A stretch of DNA of 64,000 nucleotides from Flavobacterium daejeonense DSM 17708. GTDB taxonomy: Bacteria > Bacteroidota > Bacteroidia > Flavobacteriales > Flavobacteriaceae. The position numbers and the translations under genes are program-made. The stretch lies in assembly GCF_000425425.1 (NCBI RefSeq), contig NZ_AUDK01000006.1, forward strand, positions 1 through 64,000, written 5' to 3'. Numbering within the stretch: position 1 is the stretch's first letter; every line of letters starts with the position of its first letter. The notes beneath the pieces were generated by a model that had not been told where the DNA came from, ran no database searches, and worked only from the letters and a program-made list of their open reading frames with translations. This document shows positions 1-9,181 of the stretch, in pieces.

Positions 1-298
1 ATTGGAAAATAGATGAGCTAGGAACTTCAAATTTTATACTGGCATCTAAAAGAGATAAATTATTTGATATAAGATATTTAACAACTTTTAGTTTAAAATC
101 TAAACTAAAAACTGTTTTAGTCTTATTGATTTTTAAACCTAAAATTCCTTTGGATTTGTATAATCCAACCCATCTTCTAAGAAGCGAATGATCTATACCA
201 ACTTCTTTCGAAATAGCACCATAAGAACGATGATCATTAGTGTGCTTTAAAACTTGTTCAAGTTTGAATTCTGATGAAAATTTTCTTTTTTCTCTCAT
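1..298 (-). CDS. IS3-family transposase OrfA, helix-turn-helix protein (C-terminus beyond window)
   Basis: An ATG at 298 opens a minus-strand frame that stays open to the window edge (99 codons). The start reads MREKRKFSSEFKLEQVLKH, followed by a typical transposase helix-turn-helix (HRSYGAISKEVGIDHSLLRRW) and then a second, weaker one (FSLDFKLKVVKYLISNNLSLLDAS). In IS3 elements OrfA binds the terminal repeats and is joined to the DDE integrase OrfB by -1 frameshifting. OrfB is not in the window. Only the family-level call is safe. Confidence 0.75.
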   Translation of the reverse strand, partial: MREKRKFSSEFKLEQVLKHTNDHRSYGAISKEVGIDHSLLRRWVGLYKSKGILGLKINKTKTVFSLDFKLKVVKYLISNNLSLLDASIKFEVPSSSIFQ

Positions 299-335
299 AA
301 AAAATGCCCCAAATAGTGTCTAACTTTTTGGGGCA
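1..335 (-). mobile_element. IS3-family insertion sequence, left end (truncated by window edge)
   Basis: The minus strand begins at 335 with TGCCCCAAAAAGTTAGACAC, which looks like the terminal inverted repeat of IS3/IS150-type elements (TG start, then CCCCAAAAAGTTAGACA). An inner copy, TTTGGGGCA, makes this end foldable. A transposase OrfA reading frame starts 37 bases inside. The other end lies outside the window, so target-site duplication cannot be checked. The element stops about 50 bases past the end of the convergently placed dihydrolipoyl dehydrogenase gene and does not damage it. Confidence 0.75.
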
Positions 336-387
336 TGTTCAAAATAAGTTTATCGGGACGGGTTTTTAATTATTTTAGTTACACTTA

Positions 388-1791
388 TTAAACGTGTAAA
401 GCTCTGTTATCCGTTGCTGCTAAAGCCGCTTCTTTTACCGCTTCCGCAAATGTAGGATGCGCGTGAGACATTCTTGAAATATCTTCAGCAGAAGCTTTGT
501 ATTCCATAGCTACTACCGCCTCAGCAATTAAATCGGCTGTTCTGGCTCCAATCATGTGAATTCCTAAAACTTCATCCGTTTTAGCATCCGCTAAAATTTT
601 CACAAAACCATCTAAATCGGCACTTGCTCTGGCACGTCCTAAAGCTTTAAATGGAAAACTTCCTGATTTGTAAGCTACTCCTGCCGCTTTCAATTGCTCT
701 TCTGTTTGTCCAACAGCAGCAACTTCAGGCCAGGTATAAACAACTCCAGGAATTAAATTATAATCGATATGTGGTTTTTGTCCCGCTAAGATTTCAGCAA
801 CCATAGTTCCTTCTTCTTCTGCTTTGTGCGCTAACATTGCTCCACGAACAACGTCACCGATAGCATAAATATTAGAAGCTGAAGTTTGTAAATGATCGTT
901 TACTTCAACCTGACCTCTTTCTGAAATTTTAACACCAGCTGCTTCAGCATTCAATCCATCTGTATAAGGACGACGACCCACAGAAACTAATGAATAATCT
1001 CCTTCTAAAGTAATTACTTCTCCTTTTGCATTTTCAGCTTTCACAGTAACAACATCACCAGCTCTTTCTACTGATTGTACTTTGTGAGAAGTGTAGAATT
1101 TCATTCCTTGTTTTTTCAATACTTTTGTCAATTCTTTAGACAAAGCTCCATCCATTCCAGGAATAATTCTGTCCATGAATTCCACTACAGAAACCTGAGC
1201 TCCAAGACGCAAGTAAACTTGACCTAATTCGATTCCGATAACTCCCCCACCAATAATAACTAGGTGTTTTGGTACTTCTTTTAATTTTAAAGCTTCGGTA
1301 GAAGTAATAATTCTTTCTTTGTCAATTTGGATAAAAGGCAAAGAAGACGGTTTAGAACCGGTAGCGATAATTACATTTTTAGCTTCAATAGTTTCAGAAG
1401 TTCCGTCAGCTTTTGCAACAGCAACATGTGTAGCATCTACAAAAGAACCTAATCCTTCAAAAACCGTAATCTTATTTTTATCCATTAAGAATTTTACTCC
1501 GCCTGAAGTTTGATCCACAACTGCCTGTTTACGGGCAATCATTTTCTCTAAGTTGATTTTCACATCTCCGGCAACCTCAATTCCGTGATCGGCAAAATGA
1601 GCAATTTCGGCATAATGATGTGAAGAAGACAACAAAGCTTTTGAAGGAATACATCCTACATTCAAACAAGTTCCTCCTAATGTGGAATATTTTTCGATAA
1701 TAGCTGTTTTGAAGCCTAGTTGCGCACAACGAATCGCTGATACATATCCTCCAGGTCCCGAACCTATAACGACTACGTCAAATGAATTCAT
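388..1791 (-). CDS. lpdA: Dihydrolipoyl dehydrogenase (E3)
   Basis: This is a cytoplasmic FAD flavoprotein that reoxidises the lipoyl groups of 2-oxoacid dehydrogenase complexes with NAD+. The 467-residue length is normal. The FAD fold is at the N-terminus (GSGPGG, residues 10-15), followed by the redox disulfide GGTCLNVGC (C42 and C47). The NAD-binding GGGVIGIELG motif is in the middle. FAD motif two, IYAIGDV, comes before the C-terminal dimerisation domain, which carries the catalytic His-Glu pair HPTFAE (H445, E450). It is a single gene without E1 or E2 partners nearby, so which complex it serves cannot be read from context. The gene is intact and ends about 50 bases from an insertion sequence. 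Confidence 0.95.
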   Translation of the reverse strand: MNSFDVVVIGSGPGGYVSAIRCAQLGFKTAIIEKYSTLGGTCLNVGCIPSKALLSSSHHYAEIAHFADHGIEVAGDVKINLEKMIARKQAVVDQTSGGVKFLMDKNKITVFEGLGSFVDATHVAVAKADGTSETIEAKNVIIATGSKPSSLPFIQIDKERIITSTEALKLKEVPKHLVIIGGGVIGIELGQVYLRLGAQVSVVEFMDRIIPGMDGALSKELTKVLKKQGMKFYTSHKVQSVERAGDVVTVKAENAKGEVITLEGDYSLVSVGRRPYTDGLNAEAAGVKISERGQVEVNDHLQTSASNIYAIGDVVRGAMLAHKAEEEGTMVAEILAGQKPHIDYNLIPGVVYTWPEVAAVGQTEEQLKAAGVAYKSGSFPFKALGRARASADLDGFVKILADAKTDEVLGIHMIGARTADLIAEAVVAMEYKASAEDISRMSHAHPTFAEAVKEAALAATDNRALHV

Positions 1792-2063
1792 AGTATATTT
1801 TGTTTTTTATTATTTTTTAAAATGTCGAAGAGCAAAAATAGGGAATTCTGCGCTGTTTAAAGTTTAAAGTTTAGGATATTTTGTTACAAAATAATAAAAC
1901 TAAACAGCATAAAATATTTAATTCTAGCTTAAACTCATTATTTTATTAACAAACAACACCTCTTTTAGAATATTATTTTCAAAAACTTAAAATTTGAATA
2001 CCACAAGCTTCTACTCCATCCCAATTAGTTATTTTTGTTGAGTAATATTAAAAAATCACATTG

Positions 2064-4235
2064 ATGAAAAAATACATTTTAGGATTTTTACTAGTGGGAA
2101 GTCTAGCCATGGGGCAAAACTTAAGCATTGAAGAAACCGTAACCGGAAGCAGAAAGTTTGCACCTGCCACTTTAGTCGCCCAACAATGGAGAAAAGACAG
2201 TAAAGCAATTACTTTTTTAAGTAATGATTATACCCGTTTGATGGAAAAAAACGAAAAAGACGATTGGAAATCAACTACTCTGGCAAGCAAATCTGAACTG
2301 GAAACAGCTTTAAAAGAACAAATAAAATCGGATGAATTTGCGCTACGAATGTTTCCTTATACTATCGAATGGAAAACTGCCAATACATTTGAAACAGAAA
2401 TTGCAGGAAAAAACAACAATTACCAAGTAAGCTATGACGTTGAAACTAAAAAAATCACTCATATTATTAGCTATCCTAAAGAAGGAACAGAAGCCAAAAT
2501 TGCTCAAAATGATAATGTTGCCTGGTTAAAAGAGAACAATATTCGTATTTCGACTCCTTCCGGAAAAATTTTAGAAGTAACTAATGACACGAACAAAGAC
2601 ATTGTTAACGGTTCTAATTATGTACATCGTCAGGAATTTGGTATCGACAGAGGAATGTGGTGGAACGAAACCGGAAGCCAACTGGCCTATTACCGTAAAG
2701 ACCAATCTATGGTGGGCGATTATCCGATTATTAACTGGAACGAACGCGAAGCCGTAAACAACAACATCAAATATCCGATGGCAGGTATGACCAGCGAAAA
2801 TGTAACTGTTGTAGTTTATGACGTAGCCACTCAAAAAAATACAACCTTGCAAACCGTTGAACCAAAAGAGCAATATCTGACAATGGTTAGCTGGGATCCT
2901 TCCGGAAAATACATTTACATCGGGATTTTAAACCGCGAGCAAAATCATTTGAAACTAAACCAGTACAATGCGCAAACAGGTGCATTTGTAAAAACCTTAT
3001 TCGAAGAAAAAGCTTCAACCTGGGTAGAGCCTTTACATGCATTGACTTTTGTCCCAAATCATCCGAATCAATTTATTTACCAAACCGATAATTTGGGTTA
3101 CAACCAAATGTATTTGTACAATACCGACGGAAAATTGCTTAAAAACCTAGGTCACAAAGAGATTATTGTAAAAGAAATGCTTGGATTTGACAACAGCGGA
3201 ACAAAAATCAACTACATCGGAGTGACTAATTCCGGTTTGGACAGCCAATTGTTTCAAGTAAATTTAAAATCAGGAAAAACAACACAATTGACTTCGGTTG
3301 CCGGAGTTCATGCTGCTTCGATTTCTTCGGATGGAACTTTAATTTTAGACCAATACAGCAACCTTGAAACGCCAAATGTCATAGCCGTTTTAGAAACTAA
3401 AAATCCTTCCAAATCTACGGTGTTGGTAAAAGCAGAAAATCCGTTTAGTAACAAAATCGATTTACCTAAAATAAAAATGGTTGATTTGGTTTCAGCAGAT
3501 GGAAAAACACCTTTACATGGCCGAATCATTTATCCGGCTCATTTTGATGCGACTAAAAAATATCCGGTAATGGTATATCTTTATGGCGGCTCGCACGCAC
3601 AATTGGTTAATAATAAATGGTTAACAGGAGCCAGCTATTTTGATTTATACATGGCACAACAGGGGTATGTGGTATTTACGATAGACAACCGTGGAAGTGA
3701 TAACCGTGGAAAGAAATTCTGTGATGTCAACCACCTAAAATTGGGAGTCAACGAAATGGCTGACCAAATGAAAGGGATCGAATTCCTGAAATCGAAGTCT
3801 TTTGTAGATGCTGACCGAATTGGAGTTTTTGGATGGAGTTTTGGCGGTTTCATGACTACTTCTTTAATGACCAGTCAGCCAGATACTTTTAAAGCAGGTG
3901 TTGCCGGAGGTCCGGTAATTGACTGGAAATATTACGAAATCATGTATGGCGAAAGATACATGGATACGCCACAGGAAAATCCGGAAGGTTATGCTAAAAC
4001 TTCTTTGTTGGACAAAGCCAAAAACCTAAAAGGCCGATTATTGATTATTCACGGCGCCCAGGATCCGGTTGTGGTGCAACAACACAGCATGAACTTTATC
4101 GAAACCTGTATCAAAGCCGGAAAACAAGTGGATTACTTTTTATACCCAAACCACGAGCATAATGTAATGGGCTACGACAGAATTCACATGTATGCTAAAA
4201 TTGCTGATTATTTTAATACTCATTTGAAAAAATAA
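2064..4235 (+). CDS. S9 family prolyl peptidase, dipeptidyl peptidase IV type
   Basis: This is an exported serine peptidase expected to remove Xaa-Pro (or Xaa-Ala) dipeptides in the periplasm or at the surface. An N-terminal signal peptide (MKKYILGFLLVGSLAMGQ) leads into a DPP-IV beta-propeller over roughly residues 90-480 and a C-terminal alpha/beta-hydrolase. The nucleophile motif GWSFGG places Ser at about 592. The acid is in GAQDPV (about D667) and the His in NHEHN (about H699). I chose the ATG at 2064 over the TTG codon just before it because it directly begins the signal peptide. TATTTTTG at 2030-2037 fits the Bacteroidota -7 box. The gene stands alone and diverges from lpdA across about 270 bases in which I see no gene. 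Confidence 0.9.
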   Translation: MKKYILGFLLVGSLAMGQNLSIEETVTGSRKFAPATLVAQQWRKDSKAITFLSNDYTRLMEKNEKDDWKSTTLASKSELETALKEQIKSDEFALRMFPYTIEWKTANTFETEIAGKNNNYQVSYDVETKKITHIISYPKEGTEAKIAQNDNVAWLKENNIRISTPSGKILEVTNDTNKDIVNGSNYVHRQEFGIDRGMWWNETGSQLAYYRKDQSMVGDYPIINWNEREAVNNNIKYPMAGMTSENVTVVVYDVATQKNTTLQTVEPKEQYLTMVSWDPSGKYIYIGILNREQNHLKLNQYNAQTGAFVKTLFEEKASTWVEPLHALTFVPNHPNQFIYQTDNLGYNQMYLYNTDGKLLKNLGHKEIIVKEMLGFDNSGTKINYIGVTNSGLDSQLFQVNLKSGKTTQLTSVAGVHAASISSDGTLILDQYSNLETPNVIAVLETKNPSKSTVLVKAENPFSNKIDLPKIKMVDLVSADGKTPLHGRIIYPAHFDATKKYPVMVYLYGGSHAQLVNNKWLTGASYFDLYMAQQGYVVFTIDNRGSDNRGKKFCDVNHLKLGVNEMADQMKGIEFLKSKSFVDADRIGVFGWSFGGFMTTSLMTSQPDTFKAGVAGGPVIDWKYYEIMYGERYMDTPQENPEGYAKTSLLDKAKNLKGRLLIIHGAQDPVVVQQHSMNFIETCIKAGKQVDYFLYPNHEHNVMGYDRIHMYAKIADYFNTHLKK

Positions 4236-4280
4236 ACGATACTCCATATCGAAGCATAGCTTTGTATTTGTTATTGAAAT

Positions 4281-7202
4281 TTAATTCTTCAAACAACTTT
4301 TTAAAATACTCACCGGATGCTGTGCTTTTCGGCTGGTTCCGTCAAAAATCTGATGACGACAGGAAGTTCCTGCTGCGGCAATCGCTACATTTTCATCAGT
4401 AGCTCTGATTTTGGGGAATAAGGTGTCTTCCCCCATTTTCATACTAATATCATAATGCTCGGCTTCATAACCAAAAGAGCCCGCCATTCCGCAACAACCG
4501 GAATTGTAAATGGTCACCGTATTGTTTTTTGGCACATTCAGCATGGTAAAAGTAGCTTCAACAGCACTCAGTGATTTTTGGTGACAATGACCGTGAATTT
4601 TAATTTGTTTTTCGTTAGTCGAAAATTGTCCGGCATGAATGTGTCCAGCTAAAATTTCTTTTTTGAAAAACTCTTCAATCGTCAGTACATTTTTGGCTAA
4701 TTCCTGAGCCGCGGTTTTATCTTCAGCCAAACGCAAATATTCGTCTCTAAACGTCAATATCGCCGATGGTTCTATTCCTATCAACGGACAATCCTCTGAA
4801 ATTATCGGAGCAAAAGTCGCCACATTTTTCACTGCCAGCATTTTGGCTTCTTCTAAAAATCCTTTTGAAAGATAGGCTCTTCCGCTTTCTTCATGTTCCA
4901 CGGTAATGACTTCGTAACCTAAGGCATTCAACAATTCGAAAGCATCAATCCCTACATTCACATCATAATAATTGGTAAATTCATCGCAGAATAACACTAC
5001 TTTTTTAGAATTGCTATTGACATTGCCATTGTTATTGACTTTATTATTGCTCAACCACTTTCTAAATGTTTGTTTGGCCAAATGTGGCACTTCACGCTCA
5101 GGAGCAATTCCCATCGCTTTTTTTACCAATGAAAGATTCGAAACAATATTCGTCAACGAAGGAAACATACTTCCCATTTTATTCATCTTGGCATTGTTAG
5201 CAAACAATTTATTACGCAATGAAAAGCCATTCGTTTTTTGATATTGGTACAAAAATTCCGCTTTTAAAGTCGCCACATCCACATTAGACGGACATTCACT
5301 GGCACAGGCTTTACAGCTCACGCACAACTCAAAAACCTCATATAATTCCTTATGATTGAATTTATTTTCCTTGTCCGAATGCGTTAAATATTCCCGCAAA
5401 GCATTCGCTCTGGCGCGGGTAGTATCTTTTTCGTTCCTTGTAGCGCGATAACTCGGACATAAAGTTCCTCCCGCCGACGGCATTTTGCGACAATCACCCG
5501 AACCGTTACATTTTTCGGCAGCTCTTAAAATTCCTAAGCTATCTGAGAAATCCTGAATGGTTTCAATTTCCGGTTCTACTCTGCCCGCTTCAAAACGGAA
5601 ATTTTCGTCCATTTTTAAGGCATTGACAATTTTCCCCATATTCAAAACCGAATTTGGGTCGAAAGCCAATTTCAGTCTTTTGAGCAATTCATAATTTTTT
5701 TCGCCAATCATATAAGGCAAAAATTCGCCTCGCACAATTCCGTCACCATGTTCCCCACTCAAAGAACCACGATATTTTTTGACTAAATGTGCTACTTCGG
5801 TAGCAATATTTCGAAACTGATAAACACCTTCTCTGGTCTTTAAATTCAACACCGGACGCAGGTGTAATTCGCCCGCTCCGGCATGCGCATAATAAATCGC
5901 CGACTGTCCGTGACGCTGCATCATCGCCGAAAAATCGGCTATATAATTCGGTAAATCACTCAATTCAACAGCGGTATCTTCAATAGAATCGGCGGCTTTG
6001 TCATCACCTACAATACTTCCTAAAAGTCCTAATCCGGCTTTACGCAATTCGTTTACTTTTTCAATATCGGCGCCGTATAATTTTGGCGAAGCATATCCAA
6101 ATTTGTTCGCTTCTAAATCTCTGATTAAATCATCCGCTTGCTTTTCGGCTTCTTCCATACTGATGTACGAACCAACCTCAAACATCATAATCGCTTTGGG
6201 TTCGCCCTGAATAAAAAAGCGGTTTTTGCTTTGCTCTTTATTATGTTTGGTACAATCCAAAATAGTATCATCAATCATTTCACAGGTGTATAAATGGTGT
6301 TTCATGGCCACCATAACTGCTTCCAAACTTTCCTGAATACTGTCAAAATGCGTCACCACCATAATATTATTCGATGGTGGCAAATCGTCAACTTTCAATG
6401 TAACTTCGGTCGTAATGGCTAAGGTTCCTTCGCTTCCGCAAAGCAATTTGCCCACATTTATCGTAGGTTCTGTTCCGCCAAACAAATCCGATTGCAACAA
6501 AATATCTACTGCATATCCGGTATTACGACGGTGAATTTCCGGTTTTGGAAATTCATTTTTAATCTCCTGCTGCTGTGCTTCAATAGATAATTCTTCATAC
6601 AATTTTCTGTAAATGGCACTTTCTAAAGAATCGCCTTTGGTTTTTTCTAAAAATTCTGCTGAAGTAATGGTGCTAAAAACCGCTTTCGAACCATCAGCAA
6701 GCACGGCTTTGATTTCCACAATTTTATCTCGGGTTACTCCGTAACGAATAGAAGTCGTCCCCGAAGAATTATTCCCAACCATTCCGCCAATCATACAACG
6801 ATTTGAAGTAGAAGTATTTGGTCCAAAGAAAACTCCGTGTGGTTTTAAATACAAATTCAGTTCGTCCCGAATGACTCCCGGTTGCACGGTTACAATCTTC
6901 TTTTCGGCATCAAAACCGATAATTTGAGTAAAATATTTAGACACATCTACCACAATTCCGTCCCCAATAGTTTGTCCCGCAAGCGAAGTTCCGGCAGTTC
7001 GGGGAATCAAAGTCGTTTTATGTTCGTTGGCAAATTTTACTAATCGAACAATGTCTTCATCCGATTTAGGCAAGGCTACCGCCAAAGGAATAATACGATA
7101 AGCCGAGGCATCCGTTGCGTATAAAGTTTTATGAAGATTATCATATAAAAGTGTTCCTTCTAACGAATCGGCCAATTGCTCTAAAGCTTGTGAATGCGAC
7201 AT
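4281..7202 (-). CDS. FAD-linked oxidase fused to Fe-S/CCG domains (YdiJ / D-2-hydroxyacid dehydrogenase-like)
   Basis: This 973-residue protein joins a GlcD-like flavin domain to a GlpC-like iron-sulfur half, the layout of E. coli YdiJ and other membrane-associated 2-hydroxyacid dehydrogenases. The PCMH-type FAD domain shows PRTAGTSLAGQT near residue 60, and the FAD-oxidase C domain shows SGEHGDG. A cysteine-rich segment CVSCKACASECP (about residues 640-655) should hold a 4Fe-4S cluster, together with CNGSGDC...GTLCPSY just before it. The C-terminal part has the cysteine-rich heterodisulfide-reductase-type motif NSGCCGMAGSFG. D-lactate or D-2-hydroxyglutarate are possible substrates, but the sequence does not decide. 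It converges with the DPP-IV gene, with only about 45 bases between them. Confidence 0.85.
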   Translation of the reverse strand: MSHSQALEQLADSLEGTLLYDNLHKTLYATDASAYRIIPLAVALPKSDEDIVRLVKFANEHKTTLIPRTAGTSLAGQTIGDGIVVDVSKYFTQIIGFDAEKKIVTVQPGVIRDELNLYLKPHGVFFGPNTSTSNRCMIGGMVGNNSSGTTSIRYGVTRDKIVEIKAVLADGSKAVFSTITSAEFLEKTKGDSLESAIYRKLYEELSIEAQQQEIKNEFPKPEIHRRNTGYAVDILLQSDLFGGTEPTINVGKLLCGSEGTLAITTEVTLKVDDLPPSNNIMVVTHFDSIQESLEAVMVAMKHHLYTCEMIDDTILDCTKHNKEQSKNRFFIQGEPKAIMMFEVGSYISMEEAEKQADDLIRDLEANKFGYASPKLYGADIEKVNELRKAGLGLLGSIVGDDKAADSIEDTAVELSDLPNYIADFSAMMQRHGQSAIYYAHAGAGELHLRPVLNLKTREGVYQFRNIATEVAHLVKKYRGSLSGEHGDGIVRGEFLPYMIGEKNYELLKRLKLAFDPNSVLNMGKIVNALKMDENFRFEAGRVEPEIETIQDFSDSLGILRAAEKCNGSGDCRKMPSAGGTLCPSYRATRNEKDTTRARANALREYLTHSDKENKFNHKELYEVFELCVSCKACASECPSNVDVATLKAEFLYQYQKTNGFSLRNKLFANNAKMNKMGSMFPSLTNIVSNLSLVKKAMGIAPEREVPHLAKQTFRKWLSNNKVNNNGNVNSNSKKVVLFCDEFTNYYDVNVGIDAFELLNALGYEVITVEHEESGRAYLSKGFLEEAKMLAVKNVATFAPIISEDCPLIGIEPSAILTFRDEYLRLAEDKTAAQELAKNVLTIEEFFKKEILAGHIHAGQFSTNEKQIKIHGHCHQKSLSAVEATFTMLNVPKNNTVTIYNSGCCGMAGSFGYEAEHYDISMKMGEDTLFPKIRATDENVAIAAAGTSCRHQIFDGTSRKAQHPVSILKSCLKN

Positions 7203-7270
7203 AACAGAATTATCTTTTGTGTATTTAATAAAGTTCTAAATTTATTTTGACAAATATAAATATACCCATC

Positions 7271-7452
7271 GGGTGAAACTGTTTTTTGCTGATAAATTTT
7301 CGTCAGTTCGAGTGATTTTCTCCCGAAGCCTCGGGAAGAAAATTGTATCGAGAACGAGAAAATTTATCAGCAGAAACGGTTCTCGATACATTTTTTACTT
7401 CATTGCATTACGCAAAAAACACTCGAACTGACGTTTTTGATAATTTTCACCC
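7271..7452. repeat. Nested inverted-repeat intergenic element
   Basis: Four pairs of inverted repeats are nested around two loops: GGGTGAAA (7271-7278) with TTTCACCC (7445-7452), CGTCAGTTCGAGTG (7301-7314) with CACTCGAACTGACG (7420-7433), GCTGATAAATTTTC (7288-7301) with GAAAATTTATCAGC (7358-7371), and TGTATCGAGAAC (7344-7355) with GTTCTCGATACA (7379-7390). All are exact. The pairs interleave, so they cannot all form at once. It looks like a dispersed REP-type element rather than a simple terminator. The rest of the 7203-7629 gap holds nothing I recognise. Confidence 0.75.
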
Positions 7453-7629
7453 AACGAGCTCTATTTTTAATATTTTAATTATTTAATCGAATTATAAAGA
7501 AAGAAAAAGCAGTACTTTTTGTTTTGGCAAAAAAATTGTTGTACTAAAACTACAGGAAAATTAATCCTATTTTATCTGATAAACTTCGCTAAAAAAACTA
7601 TTTTTGATAGCTGTAAAACATTTTATTCA

Positions 7630-9162
7630 ATGAATCCCAAAAAAATCTTCTGCCTTTTTATTACGGTTTTTCTAATGTCTTTTGGCTACAGTCAGGCTCA
7701 AATGAAACCGTTAAAACCTAAAAACGAATTCAGAGCCGTTTGGATTGCAACGGTTGCCAACATTGACTGGCCCATTAAAAACACTGATTCGGTTGCCAAA
7801 CAAAAAGCCGATTTCATTGAAATTTTAAACACTTACAAACGTCTTAATTATAATGTAGTTATTGTGCAAATTCGTTCCTGCGGAGATGCGATGTATCCTA
7901 CTAATTTAGCTCCCTGGTCAAAATATTTAACCGGAAAACAGGGACTCGCTCCTTATCCTTTTTACGATCCTTTGGACTGGATGATTCAGGAAGCACACCA
8001 ACGCGGATTTGAATTTCACGCCTGGTTCAATCCGTATCGTGCGACGATGGATTTGAATATTTCCGAATTGAGTCCAAACCATGATGTTATCAAACACCCG
8101 GACTGGATGATTAAATATGCCGGAAAATATTATTACAATCCGGCGCTTCCGGAAGTTCAGACACATTTAATTAACGTAATCAATGAAGTTGTGACTAAAT
8201 ACGACATCGATGCGGTTCACTTTGACGATTATTTTTATCCTTATCGCGTAAAAGGAGAAGAATTTAACGATACTGCCGCTTACAAAAAGTACGGAAACGG
8301 CATGAATCGTGAGGACTGGCGTCGTGATAACGTAAATACCTATTTGAAAAACACTTATGCTTCCATCAAAAAAATCAAACCCTGGGTACAGTTTGGAATC
8401 AGTCCGTTTGGCGTTTGGCGTAATAAATCAGTAGATCCAAAAGGTTCCGACACACAGGCCGGACAAACCAATTATGATGATTTGTATGCTGATCCAATGG
8501 CGTGGATGGATGGAAATTATATCGATTATCTGTTACCACAATTATACTGGAGTATTGACCACAAAACCGCTTCTTATGCCAAATTAAGCAAATGGTGGTC
8601 AGAAAACACTAATAAAAACACCGCACTTTACATTGGAAACGGCAGTTATAAAATCAATGCCGATTCGGATAAAAAATGGTTTAATCCAAATGAAATTCCG
8701 AATCAAATTGACTTAACCCGAAGCTTTTCGAACATCAACGGAAATGCTTTTTTCAGCGCCAAATCATTTGTCAACAAAAATCAGGCGGTAACCAATTTAT
8801 TAAAAGACAACCAATACGAATATCCGGCGTTACCTTATGTAGTACCTAATTCCAGAAGAGAAGTTTTAGATATCCCAAACATCACCAATATCAATAACCA
8901 AAGTGCTAACACTATTGTAACTATAAAATATCCTGTTCAAAGCAAAATCCGTTACGTAATGGTTTACGGAAGTACCAATAAAGAATTAATTGACACTAGC
9001 AATCCAAAACAAATTATTGACAAAATTGCTTTCAAAGAAACTCAGGACAGTATTGCGATTAGCATTCCTAAATTATACCTGGAAAAACACAACAATTGCG
9101 CGGTTACTTTTGTGGATTATTTTGGAAACGAAAGTCAGGCAACCTTATTAAAAGCAAAATAA
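7630..9162 (+). CDS. GHL10-type putative glycoside hydrolase (DUF187 family), exported
   Basis: This is a 510-residue secreted protein of the GHL10 family (YngK-like), a TIM-barrel fold related to glycoside hydrolases. A signal peptide (MNPKKIFCLFITVFLMSFGY, ending before SQAQ) is followed by the family signature FRAVWIATVANIDWP. Later come HAWFNPYRA and AVHFDDYFYP, whose acidic residues are candidate catalytic groups, then FGISPFGVWRN. The start at 7630 was chosen because it opens the signal peptide; the frame runs 37 codons further upstream but that part does not look exported. It is followed after 19 bases by an AmpG-like transporter and then an NagZ-like hydrolase, which suggests a role in cell-wall or amino-sugar turnover. 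The substrate is not proven. Confidence 0.85.
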   Translation: MNPKKIFCLFITVFLMSFGYSQAQMKPLKPKNEFRAVWIATVANIDWPIKNTDSVAKQKADFIEILNTYKRLNYNVVIVQIRSCGDAMYPTNLAPWSKYLTGKQGLAPYPFYDPLDWMIQEAHQRGFEFHAWFNPYRATMDLNISELSPNHDVIKHPDWMIKYAGKYYYNPALPEVQTHLINVINEVVTKYDIDAVHFDDYFYPYRVKGEEFNDTAAYKKYGNGMNREDWRRDNVNTYLKNTYASIKKIKPWVQFGISPFGVWRNKSVDPKGSDTQAGQTNYDDLYADPMAWMDGNYIDYLLPQLYWSIDHKTASYAKLSKWWSENTNKNTALYIGNGSYKINADSDKKWFNPNEIPNQIDLTRSFSNINGNAFFSAKSFVNKNQAVTNLLKDNQYEYPALPYVVPNSRREVLDIPNITNINNQSANTIVTIKYPVQSKIRYVMVYGSTNKELIDTSNPKQIIDKIAFKETQDSIAISIPKLYLEKHNNCAVTFVDYFGNESQATLLKAK

Positions 9163-9181
9163 CCAAACTACCACCAAACAA

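Noticed and set aside
7519..7629. 37-codon N-terminal extension of the GHL10 protein
   Set aside because: The extension is not signal-like, and the internal ATG begins a clear signal peptide.
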